Source of the DNA: Hyphomicrobiales bacterium
GTDB taxonomy: Bacteria; Pseudomonadota; Alphaproteobacteria; Rhizobiales; Methyloligellaceae
Assembly (NCBI GenBank): GCA_021775595.1
Contig: JAJFHN010000042.1
Span: 1-39,536, forward strand
Reading direction: 5' to 3'
DNA length: 39,536 bases
Made by a program: the position numbers and the translations under genes. This document shows, in pieces, positions 8,388 through 16,518 of the stretch; the first letter of the stretch is position 1, and each line of letters begins with the position of its first letter. The notes under the pieces were generated by a model. The model did not search any database, had not been told where the DNA came from, and saw only the letters and a program-made list of their open reading frames with translations.

Positions 8388-9344
8388 GTGATGATTGTCG
8401 CGGCTGACGATAACGCCATTGGGCAGGCCGCGCGCGCGCTCGCAAATGGTGAGCTCGTCGCTTTCCCCACCGAAACCGTATTCGGTCTGGGCGGCGATGC
8501 CTGCAACGGCAAGGCGGTGGCTGCGATCTTCGCCATGAAGCAGCGGCCGCGCTTCAATCCGCTCATCGTACACGTCACCGGATCGCAGATGGCGGCCCGC
8601 TATGGGGAACTGAATGCGGCCGCGTCAAAATTGATCACTGCTTTTTGGCCTGGTCCGCTGTCGCTGGTTGTACCGCTTATAGCCGACTGCGGCATCGCAT
8701 CGCTTGCGACGGCGGGCTTGGAGACGATTGCCCTGCGCGCGCCAGCACACCCCATCGCCCGCGCCCTGCTGAAGGCCGCAAATTGCCCGATCGCCGCGCC
8801 AAGCGCCAATGCATCGGGCTATGTCAGTCCGACCAGGGCCGAGCACGTCGAACACGATCTTGGCGACGGCCCGGCTTTTATCTTGGAGGGCGGTCCCCCG
8901 CCGCTCGGTCTGGAATCAAGCGTGGTGGACGTGACGGGCGATCCGCCGATCCTGTTGCGTCCGGGCGCGATCACCCGCGATGAGATCGAAAATGTGCTCG
9001 GCACGAGCCTCGTCACACCAGACGCCAACGATCCGGTCCGTTCACCGGGTCAGCTCGCCAGCCACTATGCGCCGCGCGCGCACCTCCGGCTCAACGCCAC
9101 ATCGCTCGAAGCCGGCGAGGCCTTGCTGGCCTTCGGCCCCAATCCGCCGACTGGCGCGACGACGACAATCAATCTTTCGGCCACGGGCGATCTTTTGGAG
9201 GCGGCTGCGAACCTGTTCGACGCGCTACGCGAGCTTGATCGCCTGGGTGCTGATGGAGTTGCGGTGGCGCCCATTCCAAAACATGGCGTGGGCATTGCGA
9301 TTTGCGATCGGCTGGAACGCGCCGCTGCGCCGCGGGAGACCTGA
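8388..9344 (+). CDS. tsaC: Threonylcarbamoyl-AMP synthase (TsaC/Sua5)
   Basis: Makes L-threonylcarbamoyl-AMP from threonine, bicarbonate and ATP, the first step of t6A modification at position 37 of ANN-decoding tRNAs. At 318 residues it is the long Sua5 type: an N-terminal YrdC domain (about 1-200) and a C-terminal Sua5 domain, joined by the linker with SPGQLASHYAPR that is typical of Sua5. Conserved segments are AFPTETVFGLGGDA, the basic motif MKQRPRFNPLIVHV and CPIAAPSANASGYVSPT. Two starts are possible back to back: GTG 8388 and ATG 8391. It is divergent from the acyl-CoA dehydrogenase with 187 bases between them, where I see no clear promoter motif. Confidence 0.95.
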   Translation: MMIVAADDNAIGQAARALANGELVAFPTETVFGLGGDACNGKAVAAIFAMKQRPRFNPLIVHVTGSQMAARYGELNAAASKLITAFWPGPLSLVVPLIADCGIASLATAGLETIALRAPAHPIARALLKAANCPIAAPSANASGYVSPTRAEHVEHDLGDGPAFILEGGPPPLGLESSVVDVTGDPPILLRPGAITRDEIENVLGTSLVTPDANDPVRSPGQLASHYAPRAHLRLNATSLEAGEALLAFGPNPPTGATTTINLSATGDLLEAAANLFDALRELDRLGADGVAVAPIPKHGVGIAICDRLERAAAPRET

Positions 9345-9348
9345 GTGC

Positions 9349-9858
9349 TTACTTGAACGGGCGTGGACTGTAGGGACCGCGCTCGTAGATCTCGACATCG
9401 CGTTCATAAATGCCCCGACCGCGCTTGATCTCGACGGATTCGCGCTCATAAATATCGGTGACTTCGAAGCGGTTGATGCGGCACCCTCGGCAGGATCGCC
9501 GCCAACACGAAGCCATGCATTGAGCAAACTGCGGCTCGCAGCTGTCGCCGAAACAGTTGGTTCGCCAATGCCACGTGCAACCGTCGCGGCAATAGGTGCA
9601 GGCGGGCGTGCACATGTTTTCATTTCGTCTGGTGGGCAGCGGTGCAAGAAATTCGGGCGCGGTGAATTCAAGCAGCCTGGCGTCGATACCTGGTCCCACG
9701 GGCACTTGCATATTGCCCAGCGACTTCTCGACCGTCCAATAGTCGTCGCGCATATTGCCCAGCGACCGCTCATAGGCGCTTGCAATACTGAGAGCCTGTA
9801 AAATGAGCACCACAGCCAAGACCGAGGCTACGAACACGCGATACATGGGACGATCCAT
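9349..9858 (-). CDS. Cysteine-rich exported protein with internal repeats, unknown
   Basis: A 169-residue protein, starting at ATG 9858 (a TTG at 9870 would add four residues). It opens with a signal peptide or anchor (MYRVFVASVLAVVLILQALS, likely cleavage near ASA). After it the motif SLGNM occurs at 32-36 and 46-50. Ten cysteines lie between residues 83 and 126 with spacings 4,3,4,8,5,7,4,5,3, suggesting a disulfide-rich or metal-binding knot in the periplasm. The C-terminal part repeats IYER at 136-139, 150-153 and 157-160 and is highly charged. The SLGNM repeat is exact at DNA level as well. It ends four bases from tsaC, tail to tail. I recognise no family. The signal peptide and the organised cysteines argue for a real gene. 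Confidence 0.6.
   Translation of the reverse strand: MDRPMYRVFVASVLAVVLILQALSIASAYERSLGNMRDDYWTVEKSLGNMQVPVGPGIDARLLEFTAPEFLAPLPTRRNENMCTPACTYCRDGCTWHWRTNCFGDSCEPQFAQCMASCWRRSCRGCRINRFEVTDIYERESVEIKRGRGIYERDVEIYERGPYSPRPFK
9709..9766. repeat. Pair of exact 16-bp direct repeats inside the Cys-rich gene
   Basis: CATATTGCCCAGCGAC occurs at 9709-9724 and again at 9751-9766, 42 bases apart, which is 14 codons in frame. On the minus strand it encodes the repeated SLGNM segment. Identity at base level suggests a recent internal duplication or conversion, or selection on the DNA itself. Confidence 0.8.
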
Positions 9859-10015
9859 ACAGCCGACCAACTGCCGTTATCATATGCCGGTGTCGGTTAA
9901 CCAATCGTGGGCATCGCGCGTTGGATCGCGATGTCCGGGCCTTTGACGCCCGCGCGCGCATGTGTCACCCATCGCCCGATAGGCGCAGCTGCTAAGGCTG
10001 AAACGGCGTAACGCC

Positions 10016-11458
10016 ATGAGCAAAAAAGCTTCAAATACGTGCAAGGCGCCCACGCGCCAGCTGCTCAAGCGCTTCAGCGCGATTGTCGGCGAGGCCAACG
10101 CCATTGATGACCCCTCAGAGATGGCGCCTTTCCTGCGCGAATGGCGCGACCTTTATGCCGGGCAAGCAGCCCTCATTCTCAAGCCCCGCACGGTCGACGA
10201 AGTTTCGCAAATACTGATCCTTGCCAATGAGAGCGGCACCGCCATCGTGCCCCAGGGCGGCAACACCGGCCTTGTCGGGGGGCAAATCCCCTTCGAGAGC
10301 GGCCATGAGCTGGTCCTCAATCTCTCGCGCATGAACGCCATACGAAACGTCGATCCGCTGTCCAACACGATGACACTCGAGGCCGGCGTCATACTCGAGA
10401 ACGCCCAAAAGGCGGCCGATGAAGCCGGCCGGTTGTTCCCACTGAGCCTGGCCTCCGAGGGCAGCTGCCAGATTGGCGGCAATCTTGCCACCAATGCGGG
10501 CGGCACGGCGGTTCTCGCCTATGGCAATGCGCGCGATTTGGTGCTGGGGCTGGAAGTTGTTCTGGCCGACGGGCGCATCTGGGAGGGGTTACGCGCGCTG
10601 AAAAAAGACAATACGGGCTACGACCTAAAGGATCTTTTCATCGGCTCGGAAGGCACGCTGGGGATCATCACGGCGGCGGTCTTGAAGCTGGTGGCCAAGC
10701 CCGCCGAACGCGCCTGCGCCTTTGTGGGACTTAAGAGCCTCGACGACGTAGCCCGGCTCTTCGAAGCCTCAGCCAACGCCGCCGCCGCCAACCTCACCGC
10801 CTTCGAGATCATGCCGCGCATTGGGCTCGAATTTGCGATCAAGCACGGCTCAGGCGCGCGTGATCCGCTCGAGCGTTCCCATCCCTGGTACGCGCTGATC
10901 GAAATCTCGGGCGCCCGCGCGGATGGACGCGCCGGCGGCGTGCTGGAGGCGGTTCTGGTTCAGGCGGTTGAAGACGGCTTGGCGAACGATGCCGCACTCG
11001 CTGCGAGCCTCGCCCAGGCCAAGTCATTCTGGCAATTGCGCGAGCTGCTTTCGGAGGTCCAAAAACTAGAAGGCGGCAGCATCAAGCACGATGTCTCGGT
11101 GCCCGTTGCCCGCGTACCGGATTTGATCAAACAGGCCAGCGCCTGCGTCGAGGCCATGATCCCGGGCTGCCGTCCGGTGCCCTTCGGCCATTTTGGCGAC
11201 GGCAACATCCACTTCAACGTGTCCCAGCCAACCGGTATGGAGCGTGACGTGTTCATGTCGAATTGGGATCGGGTCACGCAAGCCGTCCATGACATTGTCC
11301 TCTCGCTCGAGGGCTCGATCGGCGCCGAACACGGCATTGGCCGCATGAAACGCGCGCTACTGGCCCGCGTCAAATCGGATGTGGAGTTGAGTTTGATGGG
11401 CGACATCAAGCGCGTGCTCGATCCCAACGGTATCCTCAATCCAGGCAAATTGCTCTAG
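10016..11458 (+). CDS. FAD-binding D-2-hydroxyacid dehydrogenase (D-2-hydroxyglutarate type)
   Basis: Flavoprotein of 480 residues in the FAD-binding type 4 / GlcD family, closest in pattern to D-2-hydroxyglutarate dehydrogenase; it would oxidise a D-2-hydroxyacid and hand electrons to a carrier such as ETF or quinone. The N-terminal PCMH FAD domain (about 45-225) contains LKPRTVDEVSQIL, the phosphate-binding PQGGNTGLVGG and ATNAGGTAVLAYGNARDLVLG. The C-terminal domain has GSIKHDVSVPV, the metal/substrate motif GHFGDGNIHFN and, near the end, GSIGAEHGIGRMKR, followed by LDPNGILNPGKLL. Glycolate or D-lactate dehydrogenases are alternatives. The serine biosynthesis by-product D-2-hydroxyglutarate would be its likely substrate. 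It stands alone, 113 bases upstream of an unknown gene. Confidence 0.9.
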   Translation: MSKKASNTCKAPTRQLLKRFSAIVGEANAIDDPSEMAPFLREWRDLYAGQAALILKPRTVDEVSQILILANESGTAIVPQGGNTGLVGGQIPFESGHELVLNLSRMNAIRNVDPLSNTMTLEAGVILENAQKAADEAGRLFPLSLASEGSCQIGGNLATNAGGTAVLAYGNARDLVLGLEVVLADGRIWEGLRALKKDNTGYDLKDLFIGSEGTLGIITAAVLKLVAKPAERACAFVGLKSLDDVARLFEASANAAAANLTAFEIMPRIGLEFAIKHGSGARDPLERSHPWYALIEISGARADGRAGGVLEAVLVQAVEDGLANDAALAASLAQAKSFWQLRELLSEVQKLEGGSIKHDVSVPVARVPDLIKQASACVEAMIPGCRPVPFGHFGDGNIHFNVSQPTGMERDVFMSNWDRVTQAVHDIVLSLEGSIGAEHGIGRMKRALLARVKSDVELSLMGDIKRVLDPNGILNPGKLL

Positions 11459-11571
11459 TTTGACGGCTCCAACGCCCACAGCGTCAATTCCCGGTTTCGG
11501 TAAGGCTTTCGCAACCCTCGTCGGTCATGCTTGGTGGCTCATTCTGGCCATTTCGTATGGAGTATCGGGCC

Positions 11572-12159
11572 ATGACCGTCGTCCCATTCCGCAAACACGA
11601 ATCTTGGAACGCCCAATCGCGTGAAGAGCTGGCGAGCACCTATCGCGACGCCATCTTCGACCATATTCGAGCCCATACGGTCGGCACAAACATCAATCCG
11701 ACCACGCTTTTGACGACGGATTATCTCAATCATTTCAATGAAGTGGTGATGATGCTCGAGATGTTGCCTTCGGCGCCTGGCGAGCTCGCCGCCGACCTGG
11801 CCGACTGGAACCCCGTGTCCTACGAGGAACACTTCGACGAATCGGGCTTTCGCGACAAAGCGCTCGCCGTCACGGCATACGAAAACGCTCCCCTTGAGAT
11901 ACGCGAAGCCTTCGATCTCGCGGTCGCCGATCTGGACCAGGAAATGGTTCTGGCGCTGCAAGAGGTTCAAAAACTTGTCAATTTGGGCAATGTCGGCGAT
12001 CTGCAATCGCTTTGCGGCAAATGGGTGCCGGAGCTCCAAAGCCTGATCATGCACGTCGCAACGATCGTCAACGGCGAATTGGGCGATGGCGCCAAGGTCG
12101 ATGCCGACGCCCATGCAAGCGACGAAGCCCAGGCCGCCGTCGACGCGCTTTTCGACTGA
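11572..12159 (+). CDS. Conserved-looking hypothetical protein, acidic, cytoplasmic
   Basis: A 195-residue protein without signal peptide or membrane segment. I start it at ATG 11572 (MTVVPFRKHESW) because GGAG lies nine bases upstream; in-frame Met codons at 11557 and 11527 are less well placed. The sequence is mostly helical in character, with an ordered stretch TTDYLNHFNEVVMMLEMLPS and another with DLDQEMVLALQEVQKLVNL, and ends in an acidic tail (AHASDEAQAAVDALFD). A single Cys is in LQSLCGKW. I do not recognise a family. It lies between the D-2-hydroxyacid dehydrogenase and the Nudix hydrolase on the same strand, so the three could be read through, but the spacing gives no strong coupling. 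Confidence 0.7.
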   Translation: MTVVPFRKHESWNAQSREELASTYRDAIFDHIRAHTVGTNINPTTLLTTDYLNHFNEVVMMLEMLPSAPGELAADLADWNPVSYEEHFDESGFRDKALAVTAYENAPLEIREAFDLAVADLDQEMVLALQEVQKLVNLGNVGDLQSLCGKWVPELQSLIMHVATIVNGELGDGAKVDADAHASDEAQAAVDALFD

Positions 12160-12207
12160 GCGCCAACCCATTGCTAGACTGCCGGGCGAGAGGTCTTCCG
12201 CCCGACC

Positions 12208-12639
12208 ATGACCCAGTCACAATCAATGCCCCGCGCTGGCGCTAGCGCCGCAGTTTTTCGCGGGCAAGCCGTGCTCCTCGTCAAGCGCGCCGCCACGCCT
12301 TTCGCCGGCGCCTGGAGCCTGCCGGGTGGCGCCATCGAGCCGGGCGAGCGGGCAGCTCAAGCCGCAGCACGCGAACTCAAAGAAGAAACCGGAGTGGAAG
12401 CGGACCTTCTGGGCTTTGCCGGCTTGATCGACGTGCAGTCAAAGGTTGCAGCCGATGGAGCCGCGCTGCGCTATGCCGTGGCCGCCTTCTACGGGCATTG
12501 GCGATCGGGCGAAGCGGTGGCGGCAAGCGACGCGGTCGCCGTACGCTGGGCCACGACCAGCGAACTTTCAAGCTTGAGACTTGCACCAGGCACGGCCGGC
12601 ATTATCGCCATCGCCGCTGCAAAAATTGGATCTTCTTGA
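12208..12639 (+). CDS. Nudix hydrolase
   Basis: A 143-residue Nudix-fold pyrophosphohydrolase. The full 23-residue Nudix box is present from residue 35 on: Gly, then Glu in PGE, then the REL-x-EE-x-G core (RELKEETGV), so metal binding and activity are expected. The C-terminal half is short. Likely substrates are ADP-ribose or a related nucleoside diphosphate derivative, but the specificity cannot be read from the box. It is followed 51 bases downstream by the TIGR02301 protein, a neighbour pair I recall from other Hyphomicrobiales, which suggests a shared transcript. Confidence 0.9.
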   Translation: MTQSQSMPRAGASAAVFRGQAVLLVKRAATPFAGAWSLPGGAIEPGERAAQAAARELKEETGVEADLLGFAGLIDVQSKVAADGAALRYAVAAFYGHWRSGEAVAASDAVAVRWATTSELSSLRLAPGTAGIIAIAAAKIGSS

Positions 12640-12690
12640 CTCGTCCAAGCCGCCCTATGCCCGTCCAGCCTTTTGGGTTAAATAGGCAAT

Positions 12691-13098
12691 ATGAGCCAAT
12701 TCGCTCCATATCGGCTCGCGCGCACGTGCCTGATCGCACTGGTCTTGACCCTGGTGCTTGCTGGACCCGGCGCCGCCCAAAGGCGATCGACCGCCGACGA
12801 CCGTCCCTATGACGACCGGCTGCTGCGGCTCTCGGAAATCCTGGGCGCGGTGCATTATTTGCGCGAACTTTGCGGCGCCGAGGAAGGCCAACTCTGGCGC
12901 AGGCAGATGGAAGAGCTGGTGAATGTCGAGGGCACCACGGCGATCCGCCGCGCCAAGCTGGTCAAGGGATTCAACAAAGGCTACCGGGGTTACCGGCGCA
13001 CCTACCGCTCATGCACAGATCCGGCCCGCACCGCCATCGACAGCTTCATGGAAGAGGGAGAGCAGATCGCCTCCCTGCTCGTGCAGCAAAACCGCTGA
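12691..13098 (+). CDS. TIGR02301 family exported protein
   Basis: A 135-residue exported protein matching the pattern of TIGR02301, a family of unknown function limited to alphaproteobacteria. The signal peptide is LARTCLIALVLTLVLAGPGAAQ, with cleavage likely after GAA or AAQ. The diagnostic core is RLSEILGAVHYLRELCG, followed by WRRQMEELVNVEG, then RRAKLVKGFNKGYRGYRRTYRSC. Two cysteines (in ELCG and YRSCTD) could form a disulfide in the periplasm. Function is unknown in the family. It is placed directly behind the Nudix gene. Confidence 0.85.
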   Translation: MSQFAPYRLARTCLIALVLTLVLAGPGAAQRRSTADDRPYDDRLLRLSEILGAVHYLRELCGAEEGQLWRRQMEELVNVEGTTAIRRAKLVKGFNKGYRGYRRTYRSCTDPARTAIDSFMEEGEQIASLLVQQNR

Positions 13099-13125
13099 CA
13101 CCCCATCATCGCCGGCGTGTTGCGG

Positions 13126-13144
13126 TTAACCGTTTAACGGTTAA
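13126..13144. promoter_or_regulatory. TTAACCG inverted repeat, possible operator
   Basis: Perfect inverted repeat TTAACCG (13126-13132), spacer TTTAA, CGGTTAA (13138-13144). It lies 28 bases past the TIGR02301 stop and about 95 bases before the next start. No T-run follows, so a rho-independent terminator is unlikely. The TTAACC half-sites resemble CtrA half-sites, but the spacing is not the CtrA TTAA-N7-TTAA. Confidence 0.4.
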
Positions 13145-13239
13145 TCGAGGTGCCTCATCGGCTCCCCAAGAACCCTGTGATAGGACAGTGACTTAAGAAA
13201 GCCGGGTCCGGATTGCCGGAGACCGATAAGGGGAAAACA

Positions 13240-13503
13240 ATGCACGAGTTGATGCGCATGCGTACTGCAATTTTGTCCGACCACGACGAGCACAGGCGCG
13301 CCGCGTTGCACTATATTCTTGAAGCGTGGGAAGAAGCCTTGCACGACGGCGTCGAGCCCGAGATGCTGGCGAACGCCGCGCTTTTCGCCGCCCTCTCCGA
13401 CCTCGTCTCGGCCTATGGCGAGGACGCCGTCTCGCAAATGACCAAGGGCCTCGAGCGCCGCATCGAGCATGGCGAATTCACACTTCACCGCACGACCCAA
13501 TAG
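13240..13503 (+). CDS. Small hypothetical protein (87 aa)
   Basis: An 87-residue cytoplasmic protein, starting at ATG 13240 (MHELMRMRTAIL) with AAGGGG about seven bases upstream; the frame is open from 13213. It is helical, with histidine and acidic residues in the first half (DHDEHRRAALHYILEAWEEAL) and FAALSDLVSAYGEDAVSQM in the second. No signal peptide, membrane helix or known motif is visible. The good ribosome binding site and separate intergenic space with an upstream palindrome (13126-13144) support a real gene. Function unknown. Confidence 0.65.
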   Translation: MHELMRMRTAILSDHDEHRRAALHYILEAWEEALHDGVEPEMLANAALFAALSDLVSAYGEDAVSQMTKGLERRIEHGEFTLHRTTQ

Positions 13504-13602
13504 CACCGGCCACTCTCGTTCTTCCGATCTCTCCGGCTTGCGCCCAACAGCGCGAATCGGATCATCTCTCAGCTTGCATGCCTCAAGATCGAGAGTGTGA
13601 TC

Positions 13603-14202
13603 ATGTCATCGCGCCCCAACCGGCCACACGCATTCACATTTGCAATCGCCATGGCGCAGTTGATCGGCGTTACGGCAATTGGCGTCACCGCTTGCGACGA
13701 TGCCAATTCACCCGCCGTCTCGCAGCCGACCTATGAGATTCTAAGCAGCGAGAGCGCCCTCCCAGAAGCGGTCGCACGCACGCGCCAAGCTATGCTGAGC
13801 GCAGCCCGCAGCGGTGATCTGGCAGCGCTCAACCGCGTCTTGCAGACGAGCGAGCTGAAACCCGTACTGGCGCCCAAGCCCGTCAAAGATCCTGTCGCAT
13901 TTTGGAAAGAGGCGTCCGTCGATGGCGAAGGCCGCTCGGTGCTGGCTGCAATGATCAACGTGTTGGAGGCCGACGGCGTTCGCGTCAGCGGTGGTGGGAC
14001 CGATGAGAGCTATATCTGGCCCGCCTTCGCAGAGTTGCCGCTCGATCGCCTCACACCGTCCCAAACGGTTGAAATCTATCGCTTGGGCAATGCCCGGGCG
14101 ATCAAGCAAATGATCGCCAATAAGGCCTACACCTATTATCGGGTGAGCATTGGCAAGGACGGCACCTGGCACGCCTTCGCGCGCAAGCCACAGCCACAAT
14201 AG
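13603..14202 (+). CDS. Putative lipoprotein of unknown function
   Basis: A 199-residue protein starting at ATG 13603 (GTG 13597 is an alternative, two codons up) with GAGAG about eight bases ahead. The N-terminus is a basic stretch and hydrophobic core ending in GVTAC, a plausible lipobox with V-T-A-C, so the mature protein may begin at this Cys and be membrane-anchored. The remainder has ARSGDLAALNRVLQ, reminiscent of an ankyrin-like helix pair but only once, then FWKEASVDGEGRSVLAAM and a C-terminal beta-rich part ending YYRVSIGKDGTWHAFARK. I do not know the family. It is convergent with the dihydroorotase-like gene, 11 bases apart. Confidence 0.65.
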   Translation: MSSRPNRPHAFTFAIAMAQLIGVTAIGVTACDDANSPAVSQPTYEILSSESALPEAVARTRQAMLSAARSGDLAALNRVLQTSELKPVLAPKPVKDPVAFWKEASVDGEGRSVLAAMINVLEADGVRVSGGGTDESYIWPAFAELPLDRLTPSQTVEIYRLGNARAIKQMIANKAYTYYRVSIGKDGTWHAFARKPQPQ

Positions 14203-14213
14203 ACGCCTCTCTG

Positions 14214-15539
14214 TTAAAGCGTTGCCTCGAAGCGAACCGCTTGGCCGCGGGCGGGTTCGGCAATCTCGCCCTGCCACATAGCGCAATGACCGCGGACAAT
14301 CGTACCAATCGGCCAACCGGTCACCTCGCGACCGGCAAACGGCGTCCAACCGGATTTGCTCTCAATCCAGTCATCCTCGATTGTGCGCCGGGCCTTCAGA
14401 TCGACGATGGTGAGATCGGCATCGTAGCCTAGCGCGATGCGTCCCTTGCCAGCGATGCCAAACAGTCTTTGGGGACCTAGGCTGGTGAGCTCAATGAACC
14501 GCTCCAAGGACAGCTTGCCCGCATTGACGTGATCGAGCATGACCGGCACCAATGTCTGCACGCCCGTCATGCCCGAGGGAGAATCCGGATAGGGCTTGGA
14601 TTTCTCCTCAAGCGTGTGGGGCGCGTGATCAGAGCCCAGCACATCGACCGTGCCGGCGCGCAATCCCTGCCACAGCGCCTCTTGATGTGTCACATCGCGG
14701 ATCGGCGGATTCATTTGCGCTTTGGTGCCAAGGCGTTCGTAGGCATCCGGTGCAGAAAGGGTGAGGTGCTGCGGTGTGACCTCCACGCTGGCAACGCGTT
14801 TGTGGTCGGCCAGAAACGCCATCTCCTGCGCGGTCGTGATGTGCAGCACGTGAATACGTGAATCCGCCTCTTCGGCCAATCTGACCAGCCGTTGTGTCGA
14901 GATAAGCGCGGCTTCGGGATCGCGCCACTCGCTGTGGCTGGTCGGATCGCCCGCCCGGCGCAGGCCCTCGCGCTCGTTGAGGCGGGCCTCGTCTTCAGAG
15001 TGAAAGGCGGCCCGGCGGCCAATCGTCTCGATAACTGCTTTCAGCGACGCTTCATCGTCAACCAGCAGCGTGCCGGTCGATGATCCGGCGAACACCTTGA
15101 CGCCGGCGGCGCCAGGTAGACGCTCCAGCAGGCTGAGTTCGCCGATGTTTTCTCTGGTCGCGCCGATGTAAAACGCGAAGTCGCAAAACATGCGGTCCGT
15201 GGCACGCGATACCTTATCTGCAAGCGCTTGGACGCTGGTGGTTGGTGGCGAGGTATTTGGCATTTCAAACACGGCCGTCACACCGCCGGCGACCGCACCA
15301 CGGCTGCCGCTCTCGAGATCTTCCTTGTATTCGGCGCCTGGCTCGCGAAAGTGGACTTGACTGTCGATCACGCCGGGCAGCACGTGCAATCCGCCGGCCT
15401 CGATCACCCGGTCGGCCTCCTGCCCGAGCGAGCCGATCTCGGCAATCCGTCCGTCGCGCACGCCGATGTCGGCGATGGCGCTCCCGTCGGCGCCCGCGAC
15501 CATACCGCCCTTGACAATGAGATCGAATTTAGCCGCCAA
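14214..15539 (-). CDS. Dihydroorotase-like cyclic amidohydrolase (Gln in HxH motif)
   Basis: A 441-residue amidohydrolase of the dihydroorotase/allantoinase/hydantoinase group with a TIM-barrel fold. Recognised segments: the N-terminal strand domain with LIVKGGMV, the metal-site loop DSQVHFREPG, GGVTAVFEMPNT, the candidate carboxylated lysine K148 in AGVKVFAG, H180 and H233 as metal ligands (RAAFHSED, HVLHITTA), MNPPIRD and the catalytic D304 in GSDHAPH. The unusual point is Q61: the first His of the HxH pair is Gln while H63 remains. A true dihydroorotase uses both histidines for a binuclear site, so this may be a mononuclear variant, a different amidohydrolase or a non-catalytic partner of aspartate carbamoyltransferase. 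No other pyrimidine gene is nearby. It is divergent from ygfZ. Confidence 0.85.
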   Translation of the reverse strand: MAAKFDLIVKGGMVAGADGSAIADIGVRDGRIAEIGSLGQEADRVIEAGGLHVLPGVIDSQVHFREPGAEYKEDLESGSRGAVAGGVTAVFEMPNTSPPTTSVQALADKVSRATDRMFCDFAFYIGATRENIGELSLLERLPGAAGVKVFAGSSTGTLLVDDEASLKAVIETIGRRAAFHSEDEARLNEREGLRRAGDPTSHSEWRDPEAALISTQRLVRLAEEADSRIHVLHITTAQEMAFLADHKRVASVEVTPQHLTLSAPDAYERLGTKAQMNPPIRDVTHQEALWQGLRAGTVDVLGSDHAPHTLEEKSKPYPDSPSGMTGVQTLVPVMLDHVNAGKLSLERFIELTSLGPQRLFGIAGKGRIALGYDADLTIVDLKARRTIEDDWIESKSGWTPFAGREVTGWPIGTIVRGHCAMWQGEIAEPARGQAVRFEATL

Positions 15540-15633
15540 TGGATGTCACCCTTTTTCGCACCCGCGCTTGAAGCACGCGCTTCGATTATATAGATCCGTT
15601 CTGCCGTTCAAGCCGCCAGATAGTCCCATAGTG

Positions 15634-16518
15634 ATGACAAAATCCGACTGCACCATTTCGAAGCTCGGCGATCGCGGCGTGTTGGCCGTGACCGGCGCCG
15701 AGGCAAAGAGCTTTCTTCAAGGGCTTATCACAAATGACATGGATCGCGTCGAGGCCGCTGCAGCCATACACGCCGGTCTGCTGACGCCGCAAGGCAAAAT
15801 CCTGTTTGATTTCTTCGTGGTGGGCGATGGACCGGGCTTCCTGCTCGAATGTCCGCTGGCCAATGCGAGCGAGCTCGCCAAGCGGATGACCTTTTACAAG
15901 CTGCGCGCCGCGGTGGAGATCGAGGACATCTCCGAGGAACACACGGTCTGCGCGGCATGGGGCAGCGCGCCGGAAGCAACAGGCGCGCGCGCCTGTTATG
16001 CCGACCCTCGCCTGCCAGAGCTCGGCTTCCGCCTTATCCTACCGAGCGATGCCGCGCCCGAGACATCGGGTTGTGCGCCGGCGCCAGAGGCGGCCTACCA
16101 CGCTCATCGCATCGGGCTGGGCGTGCCTGAGGGCGGTAAGGATTTCGAGTTCGGCGACGCTTTTCCGCATGAAGCGGATTTCGACCAGTTGAACGGCGTC
16201 GACTTCAAGAAAGGTTGCTATGTCGGCCAAGAGGTCGTCTCGCGCATGGAGCATCGCGGAACCGCGCGCAAGCGGGTCGTACCCATTGAGGGGGTTGCGG
16301 CGCTGCCGCAGGGCGGCGGCGATATATCGGCTTCGGGCGTGGCGATCGGGCGTCTGGGATCGGTATCCGAAACGTCCGGCCTTGCCCTGTTGCGCCTCGA
16401 CCGCGCCAAAAAGGCCCAGACCGACGGCAAGGCGATCAGCGCCGGCGCGGTGGAGATACGCTTGCGTCAACCCGCTTGGGCGAACTTCGAGGTGCCCGTG
16501 GAAGGCGACCAAACGTGA
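15634..16518 (+). CDS. ygfZ: YgfZ/GcvT-like folate-binding protein
   Basis: A 294-residue protein of the YgfZ family, related to GcvT (aminomethyltransferase) and to mitochondrial Iba57, that binds tetrahydrofolate and assists repair or assembly of certain Fe-S enzymes. The decisive motif is KGCYVGQEVVSRMEHRG, containing the invariant KGC(Y/F)xGQE. The N-terminal half has the GcvT-like VTGAEAKSFLQGLITNDM and GLLTPQGKILFDFFV. I start at ATG 15634 (a GTG is immediately before it at 15631); the frame is open further upstream into the divergent gene but that is unlikely to be translated. The stop codon overlaps the start of tag (GTGA). Confidence 0.92.
   Translation: MTKSDCTISKLGDRGVLAVTGAEAKSFLQGLITNDMDRVEAAAAIHAGLLTPQGKILFDFFVVGDGPGFLLECPLANASELAKRMTFYKLRAAVEIEDISEEHTVCAAWGSAPEATGARACYADPRLPELGFRLILPSDAAPETSGCAPAPEAAYHAHRIGLGVPEGGKDFEFGDAFPHEADFDQLNGVDFKKGCYVGQEVVSRMEHRGTARKRVVPIEGVAALPQGGGDISASGVAIGRLGSVSETSGLALLRLDRAKKAQTDGKAISAGAVEIRLRQPAWANFEVPVEGDQT

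Noticed and set aside
9897-9903. TTAACCA, a possible CtrA half-site upstream of the Cys-rich gene
   Set aside because: A single seven-base match is expected by chance; no second half-site nearby.
11460-11487. TTGACG / CGTCAA inverted repeat after the D-2-hydroxyacid dehydrogenase
   Set aside because: Six-base arms with a 16-base loop and no T-run; too weak for a terminator call.
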